A stretch of DNA of 64,000 nucleotides from an uncultured Clostridia bacterium. Lineage in GTDB: Bacteria; Bacillota; Clostridia; Christensenellales; UBA1242. The notes under the pieces are model-generated. The model saw only the letters and a list, made by a program, of their open reading frames with translations. It made no database searches and was not told where the DNA came from. The first letter of the stretch is position 1. Every line of letters starts with the position of its first letter. The stretch covers positions 62,001 through 126,000 of the forward strand of contig CANBBP010000003.1 in the NCBI GenBank assembly GCA_947366895.1. The letters run 5' to 3'. Position numbers and translations under genes: made by a program. Below are positions 20,001 through 29,030 of this stretch, in pieces.

Positions 20001-22520
20001 TGTGTTTTTTATATTTATCAAAATACTCCAGCAAAAGATTTTGTTTTAAACTTTAAAACAGGAAGTAGTGCAAAAATTATTTATGTAGTTGTTGATTCTC
20101 AGTTATCAGATTTATTTTTGTATGAAGTTATTGATAGTAAAGAAGTATATATAAAAGGGATAATAAATAATACAAATATTGAAACTTTAGAAATTCCAAA
20201 TTATATAGAAAATTTACCAGTAACTAAAATATGTGCAGGGGCTTTTAAAGATAATAGTTCAATATCAAAATTATGTCTTATGAATGTTGAAACAATAGAA
20301 GCTCATGCCTTTGAAAATTGTATTAATCTAACGAGCATTGAACTAGCAAATGTAAAAACTATAGGTGATAGTGCTTTTAGTGGTTGCAATAATTTAACCC
20401 AAGTTGAAATAGAAAAAGTAGAAGAACTAGGAGAATATGCCTTTTATAATTGTGCTAAATTATTAAAAATAAAATTAGGAGATAATGTTTCTACCATAAA
20501 CTTTAAAGCCTTAGGCTATAAAGATAGTGGTGTAATTAATAGTTTTACTATGTTTTGTCATGAAGGGGTGGCACAAAACTATGCTAAGAATAACAATATT
20601 AATGTCCACAATATATTTAAAGCTTTAGAAAAATTTTATTTTAATTATTATGATAATAACGGAACACAAGAAATTTATATTTCTTTAGTAGATGGGTATA
20701 CATCAGGGGCTGTGGTTATACCTTCAAATTATAATGGTTATAATATCACTAAAATAGGTGATAAAGCTTTTGAAGATTGTGTATTAATAACACATATTAA
20801 ATTACCTGATACTATAACAAATTTAGGAGATAGTGCATTTTATAATTGTACAAATTTAGTTTCTATAAATTTAGAAAATATTAAAACAATAGGTAAACAA
20901 TGTTTTAGTAGATGTGAAAACTTGCGTTCGGTTAAATTTAATGTATTAGAAGAAATACCTATTCAAGCTTTTGCGAATTGTTATAATCTAGAACTTGTTG
21001 AAATACCACAAGTTAAAACTATTAGCGACCAAGCATTCTATTTATGTATAGGCTTAATTACTGTGATTTCTCCTAATTTGCAGACAATAGGATACGGTGG
21101 GTTTTTAAATGCTTATAAGCTTAAAAACATTAACCTTAATGCTGTAAAGACATTAGGAACTAAAGCCCTAACCTCAAGGGGAACCCTTACGATTGATGGT
21201 TCGGTATTCCAAAATTGTTACGAATTAACAAATTTTATATACCTACCTAAAATAGAAGAACTAGGCGACCAGTTGTTTAATGGTTCAGGGGTAACAAAAA
21301 TTGCTATAGGAAATAATTTTAGATATTATGATGAAACTTCAAGTTATAAAGCAATTCATAGTAATATTATAATTTATGGATATGTTAATAGTTATGCTCA
21401 AACTTATTCAACAAGAAATGGTAATACTTTTGTTGGTATTAATGAGTTTAAAATAATAAACAATAGTGAAACTAAAAAAAGTTGTTTACAAAAAGAACCT
21501 TGTACAATAAGTGTTAATGCAAAAGGTTTAAATTTAAAATATCAATGGTATGAAGTTATATCAGGAAATGCACAAATAATAAATAATGAAACTAACAAAA
21601 CTCTTAATGTAGATACCTCTCTTGTAGGAATAAAAACATATTATGTTGTAATTACAAATTGGGATGATGAGACATTAGTTTCTAGTAACTATTCAGTTAA
21701 TGTTTTACCAAGCTATGAAATTAAAGTAACTTGTGATAATAGGGGAACAGTTACTGCTGAACCTAGCGGAAGAATACTTCCAGGAGGAAATGCTACTTAT
21801 TATGTAAAAGCAAATGAAGGTTGTTATTTAGTTAAAATTATTGTTGATGGTATAGTTTTATCGGATAGTGAAATGCAAGATGTTTTAGTTAATGGATATA
21901 CATTTTCCAATGTTACAAGCGACCATACTTTTGAAGTTGAGTTTGGTATTAATACCTATTTAATAACTGTATCTAGCGGTCAACATGGTAGAGCATCTTG
22001 TGGGCAACAAGAAGTAGCACATGGTGCAAATTTCACCGTAAATTTTTACCCAGATGCTGGCTATCATGTTGAACAAATTTTAGTTGATGGAGTTAACGTA
22101 GGAAAAGCAAATAGTTACACATTTGTAAATGTTAAAAAGAGTTATTCTTTAGAAGTTATTTTTGCAGAAACTTTTTATAAAATAAATTTAAGACATAATA
22201 GTTTTGGAAATTTAAGTTGTGATAAACCTTTACAAAACATTGCAAATGGCGAAGATAGAACTTTTACAATCTTTGTTGAAGAAGGTTATTATGTAGACAG
22301 CGTAAAATGTAATGGAAAAAAACTTATTGTTGAAAACAATACCTTTACAATTTCTAATATTTCAGAAGATATTAATCTTGAAATAGATTTTAAAGAAATA
22401 AATCCTACAATAAATGAACCAACAACTATAAAAGATGCATTAATATTGTTTGGTATAATAGCAGCAATTATCTTGGTTGTGTCATTGCCTGTAATGATAC
22501 TTAAAAAAAGACGAAAATAA
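17061..22520 (+). CDS. Giant cell-surface subtilisin-like protease with BspA-type leucine-rich repeats
   Basis: 1,819 aa from ATG 17061, which has a GGAG site; the longer frame from 16980 lacks one. Order: signal peptide (1-30), pro-region, S8 peptidase domain with Asp284 (VLDTGLDSDH), His322 (NGHGTHVAGT) and Ser495 (GTSMAAPHVAG), a chitobiase C-terminal-like domain (FYTLDNTEPN), long blocks of LRR_5/BspA repeats (I-x-x-x-AFxxCxxL), an Ig-like segment, three InlB-type repeats near the C-terminus (TVTAEPSG...VKIIVDG) and a C-terminal membrane helix with KKRRK tail. A membrane-anchored surface protease or adhesin, probably acting on host or neighbour proteins. No sortase motif is seen. Confidence 0.9.
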   Translation: MKKNFYIFLSFILLFITGFNIAKTDVLSFATNGLTFNSFSSNVLDLLEGKNPQEDADKIFDINQDLTTINNTLMVDSTTFGTITKSEIIINNHNCEVNFNNKKVSLQEGDNLFLVDNSEIIISNVEPILKNNKFYFPLEDIAKCLGFEVYQTETNVVLSNPYQSKRLIVKSNNNLNKMGATKNVEGYKDFHIFEYSSEEACKNAYEYYNSLSSIDWVSVDKVYSINDEAKLDVNNKTTSENNIFGLNDNFSYSTWGATPMGVENYSNYLSGLSSLKETIIAVLDTGLDSDHEWFKNRVVLGGKNFSTSKSTTSCEYEDVNGHGTHVAGTIVDLTLDNVKILPIKIMDDDGFGYTTNILLGLEYIIDLKNGEVTITNKNLETVSFDNLIAMNLSFGGTGSKVGSNNYNMYNQVLTSAYSLGVLPVVAAGNDGINVIDTSPANVSCAITVSAVGQAGKTYYHPHWSNWGEFIDVCAPGEDIVSACVGGGTISLDGTSMAAPHVAGAVALLYSGGYNLSQIESFLLNNSLDLGISGWDNYYGNGFVNISYAYAELLEETVALSNITIEHDNSFELLLSFNNRDAVIFYTLDNTEPNINSNLYNQKIIIDKTLKLRAKAFVLDNNNKVIKYSKETSQTFVIAGNDIENAYTISENGELLSYNGVFSNVIVPSSYNGKTITSIGSRAFIGADPSFVFLPASVTTIGRYAFYGCSNLEEVKASKVTEIGMYAFYSCESYTYLTDSQFPNLQIIDKYAFSNCGNLNNISLSNVQIIDYFAFCMNLVTPLNLVSINLPNIKILGDFAFYGASLLQEVNLPKVEIIGSKTFMECKITQLDLPNAKYLGSQSFEANNLVSVALPEVILIGSQCFYNCNNLKSAIIPKVEHIASLGFARTGLTNVNMPHVESLGVEAFYNCTSLRLFNAPKLKTIKSEAFYNCLSLQEISLPNVVSIEKEAFYNITKVSKITLSPYLNYISSYAFNRFSSNCVFYIYQNTPAKDFVLNFKTGSSAKIIYVVVDSQLSDLFLYEVIDSKEVYIKGIINNTNIETLEIPNYIENLPVTKICAGAFKDNSSISKLCLMNVETIEAHAFENCINLTSIELANVKTIGDSAFSGCNNLTQVEIEKVEELGEYAFYNCAKLLKIKLGDNVSTINFKALGYKDSGVINSFTMFCHEGVAQNYAKNNNINVHNIFKALEKFYFNYYDNNGTQEIYISLVDGYTSGAVVIPSNYNGYNITKIGDKAFEDCVLITHIKLPDTITNLGDSAFYNCTNLVSINLENIKTIGKQCFSRCENLRSVKFNVLEEIPIQAFANCYNLELVEIPQVKTISDQAFYLCIGLITVISPNLQTIGYGGFLNAYKLKNINLNAVKTLGTKALTSRGTLTIDGSVFQNCYELTNFIYLPKIEELGDQLFNGSGVTKIAIGNNFRYYDETSSYKAIHSNIIIYGYVNSYAQTYSTRNGNTFVGINEFKIINNSETKKSCLQKEPCTISVNAKGLNLKYQWYEVISGNAQIINNETNKTLNVDTSLVGIKTYYVVITNWDDETLVSSNYSVNVLPSYEIKVTCDNRGTVTAEPSGRILPGGNATYYVKANEGCYLVKIIVDGIVLSDSEMQDVLVNGYTFSNVTSDHTFEVEFGINTYLITVSSGQHGRASCGQQEVAHGANFTVNFYPDAGYHVEQILVDGVNVGKANSYTFVNVKKSYSLEVIFAETFYKINLRHNSFGNLSCDKPLQNIANGEDRTFTIFVEEGYYVDSVKCNGKKLIVENNTFTISNISEDINLEIDFKEINPTINEPTTIKDALILFGIIAAIILVVSLPVMILKKRRK

Positions 22521-22605
22521 AACATTAAATTAAATAGTAAAAGTTTTATTAGGGTCATAAACTTTTTAAGCAATAAATAATTTAAGTTAATAAATTACAA
22601 AAAAT

Positions 22606-22632
22606 AAAATAGGGCATTTGCCCTATTTTATT
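22606..22632. terminator. Bidirectional terminator after the subtilisin gene
   Basis: Perfect 10-bp stem AAAATAGGGC / GCCCTATTTT with ATTT loop and T-rich flanks on both sides. It serves both the surface protease (+) and the broken HTH gene (-). Confidence 0.88.
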
Positions 22633-22638
22633 TTGCTA

Positions 22639-22845
22639 TTAATTATCCATATTTAAAAGGTAATCGGTTGTAACATTAAAATACTTTGCTAAAATTTTTA
22701 TAGCCTCTACACTTGGATTTTTTTTACCATTCTCTCATTTATTGATAATTGATAAACTAAAATGAAGTTGTTCGGCTAGTTGTGCTTGCGTTAAACCTTT
22801 TTCTTCTCTTAATTCACGTAAAATATCTTTAAATTCCATATTCAT
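22639..22845 (-). pseudogene. XRE-family HTH regulator with an in-frame TGA
   Basis: A 68-codon frame encodes an HTH_3/XRE protein: MNMEFKDILRELREEKGLTQ AQLAEQL, then INK-stop-ENGKKNPSVEAIKILA. The stop is TGA at 22737-22735, exactly where nearly all family members have Trp (xxKWENGxxxP). A single TGG to TGA change explains it. TGA ends other genes here, so this is not a recoded genome. The gene keeps its frame otherwise, so the mutation is recent. Operator-like palindromes remain upstream. Confidence 0.8.
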
Positions 22846-22850
22846 ATTAT

Positions 22851-22902
22851 AAGCACTAAAGTACTAATTATACTTGACATAAGCACTATGGTGCTTATTA
22901 AA
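22851..22902 (+). promoter_or_regulatory. Orphan promoter with two palindromic operators
   Basis: ATAAGCAC-TATG-GTGCTTAT (22879-22898) and the imperfect copy AAGCACTAAAGTACTA (22851-22866) flank TTGACA (22874-22879). With TATTAA at 22896-22901 (16-bp spacer) this is a rightward promoter whose spacer is the palindrome. No rightward gene follows. The sites look like the autoregulatory operators of the adjacent broken HTH gene. Confidence 0.55.
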
Positions 22903-23014
22903 TATTATCTTAAATTAATTTACATATTTAATTATTTAAACAAGTAGTATTTATAATTATAATAATATTTAATCTTTTTAATGTGTAATTATGTAAAGAT
23001 TAGTTTTAGGTAAT

Positions 23015-23275
23015 CTATGCGTTAAAAGTGCTTCTAGCACTTCCTATGTTTTGTAATTCAAAACGAAAGTTTTGTTCTGCATTAGGATATTTTGTTTTAT
23101 CAGTTTTTGAAGTAAATGAAGAAAGTTCTCTTACATAAAGTTCGTGATTTCCATATAGTGCCCTATAAATAACAACTTTAGCATTTGTTTCGCTATCTAC
23201 TGCAACTCCTTCAACAATATAATAATCTCCCTTAAAATGTCTATAAACACCATGTACTTTAACTTCAGTTATCAT
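23015..23275 (-). CDS. DUF1653 domain protein
   Basis: 86 aa. The family pattern GVYRHFKGDYYIVEGVAVDSET followed by VVIYRALYGNHELYVRELSSF is clear. DUF1653 proteins are small beta-rich cytosolic proteins of unknown function, common in gut Firmicutes. Good ribosome site AAGGAG before ATG 23275. Stands alone upstream of the ABC exporter pair. Confidence 0.85.
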   Translation of the reverse strand: MITEVKVHGVYRHFKGDYYIVEGVAVDSETNAKVVIYRALYGNHELYVRELSSFTSKTDKTKYPNAEQNFRFELQNIGSARSTFNA

Positions 23276-23332
23276 AAATTTTTCTCCTTATTAATTTAAT
23301 ATTATCATAACTAAATGATTTATCAAATAGTT

Positions 23333-24265
23333 TTAAATCTTATTGCTTGTTTTAATTTTTAATTTGCTATGAAATTTTTTATTCTTAATAAAAATAATTA
23401 ATAAATAAATTCCCAATAAAACAAAAATTGAAAAAATAACAACTAAAAACATTGCTAAAATAGAAACTTGGGTATCAAAAAATTTAAAATTGCTATCAAA
23501 AGCCACTTTAATGCCATCAATAGCTTGTTCAGGAAGGTCGTTACTCAAATGCTGTAAAATACCACGCATGTAATAATTTCTAAATATTACAGTAGAATAT
23601 GTTCCTGGTATAAAACCAACAAAATGTTGTATGGTTTGTGAAAACTGAGATATAGGCATATAAGCTCCACATAAAAAACCATACATTGAAGATATTAAAG
23701 TGCATATTGCATTTTGTGCACCTTGCGAAGAAGCAAAAAACCAAACTATTGAAGCTGCAAGAGAGCCCATAAGAATAGACAAAACGATATTAACTAAAAT
23801 TAATAAAATGTCCACAAAACTTAAATAAAAACCTATTATTGCAAAATAAATTAAACTTATAATAAAAACCGTAAAGCATACTAAAAATGCAGTAATAAAA
23901 TTTGAGATAAAGTAACTAATTTGTAGGGTTGTTTTTTTAACAGGAGTGATTTTAAAATCCAAATAAACTTTAGTTATTTTATCATTAGTCATAATATTAG
24001 AGCAAAAAGCAACAGTTATGCATGAGGTGGCAAGTATAGATGAAAATAGCCAACTGCTAGTAAAAACACTAACTAAGCTATCTTCTATTTGTATATTTTC
24101 AGGAACAAAAGCAAGAAAAGAAGTTTTATAAATATTACCTAAAAAAGTTAAAAATAAAACAATTAAAATAATAGGTGTTAACAAAGAAGCAAAAAATTGT
24201 AGTTTATCTTTAAAATATAATTTATTATTACGAGCAATTAGTACCCCTAGTTTTTTTAATTCCAT
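23333..24265 (-). CDS. ABC-2 type exporter, permease subunit
   Basis: 310 aa with about six hydrophobic segments; the second and third flank a conserved soluble stretch. The segment YGFLCGAYMPISQFSQTIQHFVGFIPGTY is the typical ABC-2 C-terminal loop. It starts 3 bases after the ATPase gene ends, so they form one operon and one transporter. Substrate unknown; related pairs export drugs, lipids or bacteriocin-like compounds. Confidence 0.85.
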   Translation of the reverse strand: MELKKLGVLIARNNKLYFKDKLQFFASLLTPIILIVLFLTFLGNIYKTSFLAFVPENIQIEDSLVSVFTSSWLFSSILATSCITVAFCSNIMTNDKITKVYLDFKITPVKKTTLQISYFISNFITAFLVCFTVFIISLIYFAIIGFYLSFVDILLILVNIVLSILMGSLAASIVWFFASSQGAQNAICTLISSMYGFLCGAYMPISQFSQTIQHFVGFIPGTYSTVIFRNYYMRGILQHLSNDLPEQAIDGIKVAFDSNFKFFDTQVSILAMFLVVIFSIFVLLGIYLLIIFIKNKKFHSKLKIKTSNKI

Positions 24266-24268
24266 ATT

Positions 24269-25183
24269 TTAAAACTCCTTTAATTGTTTGCCAGTAACAT
24301 TTAAAAACACATTATCCATTTTTCCTTTAATAACTTCAAAGTCGTTAATTAGTGAGGCATTATTTACAATTATGTTTTTTGCTTCAGCAACATTTTTTAA
24401 ACTTATTTCAATATAGTCTTTTTCAATATTAAATTCATAATTTTGTTTTTTAAGATTAGTTAAAAGTTTTTTATTATATTTATATATTTTTATAAAATCG
24501 TTAGCATATTTATTTTTTAGATTTATAGGGTTATCATTAGCAACAATTTTGCCTTCATCAATAATAACAACTTGATCGGCTTCGCTTGCTTCTTCCATGT
24601 AATGAGTAGTTAAAAACACTGTTAATTTTTGTTTTTTTCTTAATTCGCCCAGTAAATTCCAAACTAGTATTCTAGTAACAGGGTCAAGCCCAGTGGTTGG
24701 TTCATCTAAAATTAATAATTTAGGATTATGTATTAATGCTCTTGCTATATCAACCCTCCTTTTTTGCCCTCCTGAAAGTTTATTTAATGGTCTATTAAGT
24801 ATTGTTTTAAAATCTAATTTATCGGAAAGAAATTCAAGGTTCTTATTAAATTCTAGTTTTGAAACATTATAAAGACCAGCACGATATCGCAAGTTATCTA
24901 ATACGGTAAGTTTATCATCAAGCACCGAATGTTGAAAGACTATCCCTAAAATAGATGATATCCCCGAGTGGTTATTATCTATATTAATACCATCAATTAA
25001 AACCTCTCCCTCATCTTTATCTAATGCTCCCGCTATAATATTAATGGTTGTACTTTTACCAGCTCCATTAAGACCCAAAAATGCAAATAAATCACCCTCT
25101 TTAACTTTAAAGGAAATATCATCTACAGCCTTAACCTCTTTAAAATGTTTTTTTAAGTTTTTAATTTCAACAACATAATTCAT
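24269..25183 (-). CDS. ABC exporter ATP-binding subunit
   Basis: 304 aa, DrrA/CcmA-like. Walker A GLNGAGKST (about 38-46), Q-loop VFQHSVLDDKLTV, signature LSGGQKRRVDIARAL, Walker B LLILDEPTTGLDP and H-loop LTTHYMEEA. The C-terminal 80 residues form the accessory domain common in ABC-2 drug exporters. AGGGAAATTTTT precedes ATG 25183. Partner of the downstream permease. Confidence 0.92.
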   Translation of the reverse strand: MNYVVEIKNLKKHFKEVKAVDDISFKVKEGDLFAFLGLNGAGKSTTINIIAGALDKDEGEVLIDGINIDNNHSGISSILGIVFQHSVLDDKLTVLDNLRYRAGLYNVSKLEFNKNLEFLSDKLDFKTILNRPLNKLSGGQKRRVDIARALIHNPKLLILDEPTTGLDPVTRILVWNLLGELRKKQKLTVFLTTHYMEEASEADQVVIIDEGKIVANDNPINLKNKYANDFIKIYKYNKKLLTNLKKQNYEFNIEKDYIEISLKNVAEAKNIIVNNASLINDFEVIKGKMDNVFLNVTGKQLKEF

Positions 25184-25398
25184 TTTTAAAAATTTCCCTC
25201 TTTAATTTAAATTATTTATTAATTATTATTAAATGTTTTTTAAAACAAAAAAACTAATAAAATTATACAATATAAAATTATTAGTGAATAGTATTTTTTA
25301 AAACATTTATAAGTTGTTTGCTAAAAAATGGTAATTCGTGATAGTATTGAATTAATAAGGGAATTGTTTTTTAGTATATTTTTAATAAAGGGGACAAA

Positions 25399-26616
25399 AT
25401 GAATATTTTTAAAAAAGCTTTTGGCAGAACGTATCAATTTGTTTTTAAATGTGCATTGCCTATTTTGCCATATAGAGAGCCACAATTGCTTAATAGTTAT
25501 AAAGACATAGTAAGTGTTTTAAAGGATAAAAATTTAACAAAAATTTTGTTAGTAACTGACAGAGGGATATTTAATTTAGGATTAACTAAAGACTTAGAAA
25601 AAGTTTTACAAGAAAATGATATCAATGTTTTTGTTTATAGCGATACAGTAGCCAACCCAACAACAAAAAATGTAGAAGAAGCCTTAGGTATTTATAAACA
25701 TAATTTCTGCGAAGCCTTAGTTGCTTTTGGCGGGGGCTCTGCTATGGATTGTGCAAAAGCAACAGGAGCAAGAATTGCAAATCCTAAAAAGTCGTTAGGA
25801 CAAATGAAAGGAGTTTTAAAAGTTCGCAGAAAATTGCCTTTACTTATTGCTATACCAACAACAGCAGGAACGGGAAGTGAAACCACACTTGCCAGTGTTA
25901 TAACCGATAGTGAAACTCGTTACAAGTATGCTATTAATGATTTTCCACTTATACCTAAGTATGCTGTTTTAATGCCAGAACTTACTTTAGGTTTACCAAA
26001 AAGTGTAACTTCAACAACAGGTATGGATGCATTAACTCATGCAATTGAAGCATATATTGGAAGAAGCACTACTAAGAAAACAAGAGAATGTTCTTTATAT
26101 GCAGTTAAAACTATTTTTGAAAATATAAAATTAGCTTATGATGATGGTTCAAATTTAAAAGCTAGAGAAAATATGCTAAGGGCGGCATATTATGCGGGAG
26201 TAGCTTTTACAAAATCTTATGTTGGTTATATTCATGCTATTGCACATTCTTTAGGCGGAAAATATAACATTCCGCATGGGCTCGCAAATGCTATAATTAT
26301 GCCTTATGTTTTAAAAAGTTATGGTAAAAAGGTATATAAAAAACTTTGGCAATTAGGGCTACATGCCAATCTTTTTGATAAAGATGTTTCTAAAGAAAAG
26401 GGTGCAAAAATTTTTATTGAAGAAATTGAAAAACTTAATAGTTATATGAACATACCATCAAATATACCTGGAATAAAGGAAGAAGATATTAAAGAACTAG
26501 CAAAAACTGCTGAAAAAGAAGGGAACCCTTTATATCCTGTTCCTGTTATGTATGATGCTAGCAAGTTAGAAGAAATATATCATTTGGTAAAAGATGGAGT
26601 TAAAAACATAAAATAA
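25399..26616 (+). CDS. Iron-containing alcohol dehydrogenase
   Basis: 405 aa, group III ADH. NAD-binding GGGSAMDCAKATG (residues about 112-124), TTAGTGSETTLASV, and the metal ligands in GMDALTHAIEAY (Asp, His) and AIAHSLGGKYNIPHGLANAI (two His). Reduces aldehydes or ketones with NAD(P)H, typical of fermentative clostridia; substrate not determinable. AGGGGAC precedes ATG 25399. Followed 19 bases later by a YhhN-family gene. Confidence 0.92.
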   Translation: MNIFKKAFGRTYQFVFKCALPILPYREPQLLNSYKDIVSVLKDKNLTKILLVTDRGIFNLGLTKDLEKVLQENDINVFVYSDTVANPTTKNVEEALGIYKHNFCEALVAFGGGSAMDCAKATGARIANPKKSLGQMKGVLKVRRKLPLLIAIPTTAGTGSETTLASVITDSETRYKYAINDFPLIPKYAVLMPELTLGLPKSVTSTTGMDALTHAIEAYIGRSTTKKTRECSLYAVKTIFENIKLAYDDGSNLKARENMLRAAYYAGVAFTKSYVGYIHAIAHSLGGKYNIPHGLANAIIMPYVLKSYGKKVYKKLWQLGLHANLFDKDVSKEKGAKIFIEEIEKLNSYMNIPSNIPGIKEEDIKELAKTAEKEGNPLYPVPVMYDASKLEEIYHLVKDGVKNIK

Positions 26617-26635
26617 AAAAAAGGAATATGAACTC

Positions 26636-27400
26636 ATGAATTTCAAAAAAAATTATATATATTTTATTAATTTAGCATTAATATTATTAATACTTATTGG
26701 AGATATACTTTACATGACTTTAGATCTTGCTAAGTTAGAACATACCCTATGTAAAGGCATAACTAGTGCATTGTTTGTTTTATTAGGTCTTATTAATTTA
26801 ATTTATACTTTTAAAAGAGAAGAAATAAACAAAAAATTTAGCATTATTATTTTATTAGGTTTATTTTTTGCCATGCTAGGAGATATTGTACTTGAAATTA
26901 ACTTTATGATAGGTGCTATTCTTTTTGCAATAGGTCATATATTTTTCTTTGTTTCTTACTGCTTTATTCTTCCTTTCAAGGTTATGGATTTATTAATTGG
27001 TATAGCAATTTTTGTGCCAGCAGTATTGTTTATTACACTTGCACCCCTATTTAATTTTGGTGGGGTACTAATGGAAGTTATTTGTGTGTTTTATGCTGTA
27101 ATTATTTCTTGCATGTTGGGTAAAGCAATTTCCAATTTAATAAGGGAAAAAAGCAAAACAAATATAGTAATTTTTGTGGGTAGTTTATTGTTTTTCTTTT
27201 CAGATTTAATGTTGTTGTTTGAAGTATTTGGTAAAGGCGGCGAAGTTTTTAGCTATTTATGTTTAAGTACTTATTACCCTGCTGAAATCTTACTTGCTCT
27301 ATCAATTTTAGCAATTTTTATTTTTAAAAAGACAAGTGTAAAAAATAAAAACAAAACAGTAGATTTACAAAATAATAGTAGCGAAAATAAAGCTAAATAA
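26636..27400 (+). CDS. YhhN/TMEM86-family membrane protein
   Basis: 254 aa with about eight membrane helices. The family pattern is visible in LGLFFAMLGDIVLEIN followed by GAILFAIGHIFFFVSY, and VGSLLFFFSDLMLLF near residue 187. Eukaryotic TMEM86 proteins are lysoplasmalogenases, so a lipid hydrolase role is possible but unproven for bacterial members. Co-directional with, and 19 bases after, the alcohol dehydrogenase. Confidence 0.75.
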   Translation: MNFKKNYIYFINLALILLILIGDILYMTLDLAKLEHTLCKGITSALFVLLGLINLIYTFKREEINKKFSIIILLGLFFAMLGDIVLEINFMIGAILFAIGHIFFFVSYCFILPFKVMDLLIGIAIFVPAVLFITLAPLFNFGGVLMEVICVFYAVIISCMLGKAISNLIREKSKTNIVIFVGSLLFFFSDLMLLFEVFGKGGEVFSYLCLSTYYPAEILLALSILAIFIFKKTSVKNKNKTVDLQNNSSENKAK

Positions 27401-27534
27401 TAGTAAAAAATGAATAATTATTATTAAAACAATAAAAATTTATCTTAAAAAATTATTGGTAAAAAATTATATAACTAAGTATTATAGCCGATTGTAGCAA
27501 TATTTGTTTTTACAACTTAATATTTTAAAATAAT

Positions 27535-27569
27535 AAAAAACACTTAACAAAAAGGTTAAAGTGTTTTTA
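27535..27569. terminator. Bidirectional terminator
   Basis: AAAAAACACTT-AAC and GTTaAAGTGTTTTT arms with one bulge, A-run left and T-run right. Lies between the convergent YhhN (+) and MFS (-) genes. Confidence 0.8.
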
Positions 27570-27634
27570 TTTTAATTTATAGCATTGTTTGTTTTTTTAA
27601 ATATAAAATAACGTTAAATTTATATATTTAAAAG

Positions 27635-28855
27635 TTAATATAATTTATTATTTTCTAAAAAGTCTACAAGCATTTTGCGTGTTTTTTCTTCGTTATATGG
27701 AATGGAAATCGCACAACTAGCAAATACAGCACCAGTTACAAAAAATGCAGGAATAAACATAACAGGAGAAATAGCACATAAACCATAAAGGAAAACCTGT
27801 ACCAACCTAGACGCCTGAGCCCTATTATTTAATGCTTTATTGCTTATACCCATAATTTTGCATCTCATCATCATTCTTGAGTAACAAAATATGCTAACAA
27901 AAGCATATAAAAATCCAATAATTCCAAATAAGAAAATTTCTAAAATAATTAGATTTACTAAAAATGGCACAACGCAAACTAAAACTCCGGAAACTGCCGC
28001 ACAAATACAACAAATGTTTGTTAAATCTATTTTGTCATCTAACTTCCCAGCAAGTAAACAACCTAAACCAAATAGCCCAAAGAATGATGCCTGAATGTAT
28101 GCTGTAAAGCTATAACATTCTGCATTTTCTTTAAACAAATATAAACAAAACAAATTCATTAATCCATCATATATACAAAAGCAAAAGTATATAAAGAAAT
28201 ATTTTAGTAAAAGTTTTTTGCTAATAATTTCTTGTTGATGCTTTTTTATTTTTATATCTTTAAAACTTTCTACAGCATTTGATATGGCATCTTGATTAAA
28301 AGTGTTTTCCTTTTTGTGTATAAGATAATAGAGAAATAAAGGAATAATGGAAATTAAATAAACTACACAAGAAATAATTATAGGTATCCATTTAGGTAAA
28401 CTATCTAAAAAAAGGCCTCCTAGGATAATAGCTAAAATAATTCCTAAATTTTCAAGCAGTTTTGAAAAACCATTTGATGAAGCCCCCTTATAAAGTGCCG
28501 AATAACTAAAAGTTAACTCCATAGGCAATTCTTTAAAGGCGGTTGATATTCCATGAAAAATGGCAGCGATTATAATACCTAGCAATTTATATTCAGTATC
28601 AAGAAGCAAAACAGATAAAGAGTAAAATAAAAAGGGCAGAATTTTAATAAATAAAAATAGTTGAGGGTGTCTTTCCATTTTTTTGAAAAAAAATGTAGAA
28701 AATAAAAGTCTTAAAAACATATTTAGCACTAAAAATAAAAAAGCATACGAAAAGTTGTTTGTGCTTTGATAAACAATTAGTGCTATAAAAGCCCCTACGA
28801 TATTAGAGGAAAATTGAGAAAGTATTTTGTGAAAGTTTAGTAACTTTAATTGCAT
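27635..28855 (-). CDS. MFS-type transporter
   Basis: 406 aa with about 12 hydrophobic helices in two halves joined by a charged central loop (HKKENTFNQDAISN...IKIKKHQQEIISKK). Gly-rich patterns such as LLENLGIILAIILGGLFLD and ASFFGLFGLGCLLAGKLDD fit the major facilitator superfamily. Substrate unknown. Single gene. Confidence 0.75.
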   Translation of the reverse strand: MQLKLLNFHKILSQFSSNIVGAFIALIVYQSTNNFSYAFLFLVLNMFLRLLFSTFFFKKMERHPQLFLFIKILPFLFYSLSVLLLDTEYKLLGIIIAAIFHGISTAFKELPMELTFSYSALYKGASSNGFSKLLENLGIILAIILGGLFLDSLPKWIPIIISCVVYLISIIPLFLYYLIHKKENTFNQDAISNAVESFKDIKIKKHQQEIISKKLLLKYFFIYFCFCIYDGLMNLFCLYLFKENAECYSFTAYIQASFFGLFGLGCLLAGKLDDKIDLTNICCICAAVSGVLVCVVPFLVNLIILEIFLFGIIGFLYAFVSIFCYSRMMMRCKIMGISNKALNNRAQASRLVQVFLYGLCAISPVMFIPAFFVTGAVFASCAISIPYNEEKTRKMLVDFLENNKLY

Positions 28856-28992
28856 TTAACACCCTTATTTTTAAATATATATTTTGTTAAGAAAAAAAGA
28901 TTAAAAATTAATAAAGTAGAAATTAATAAATTGAAAATAAATTTATTTAAAAAATAAATATATTACACAAAAAAATATTACAATAAAAATAC

Positions 28993-29022
28993 TTGAAAAT
29001 CAAACGAATTTAGATTTATAAT
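28993..29022 (+). promoter_or_regulatory. Promoter giving a leaderless queH mRNA
   Basis: TTGAAA (28993-28998), 18-base spacer, TATAAT (29017-29022). The queH ATG is at 29031, only 8 bases past the -10, so transcription would start within a base or two of the start codon. No Shine-Dalgarno is present. Confidence 0.6.
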
Positions 29023-29030
29023 ATAAATGT

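Noticed and set aside
22735..22737. TGA read as Trp (Mycoplasma-like genetic code)
   Set aside because: TGG is used for Trp throughout and TGA ends yabP (overlapping yabQ as ATGA), the phage repressor and the integrase. A point mutation is simpler.
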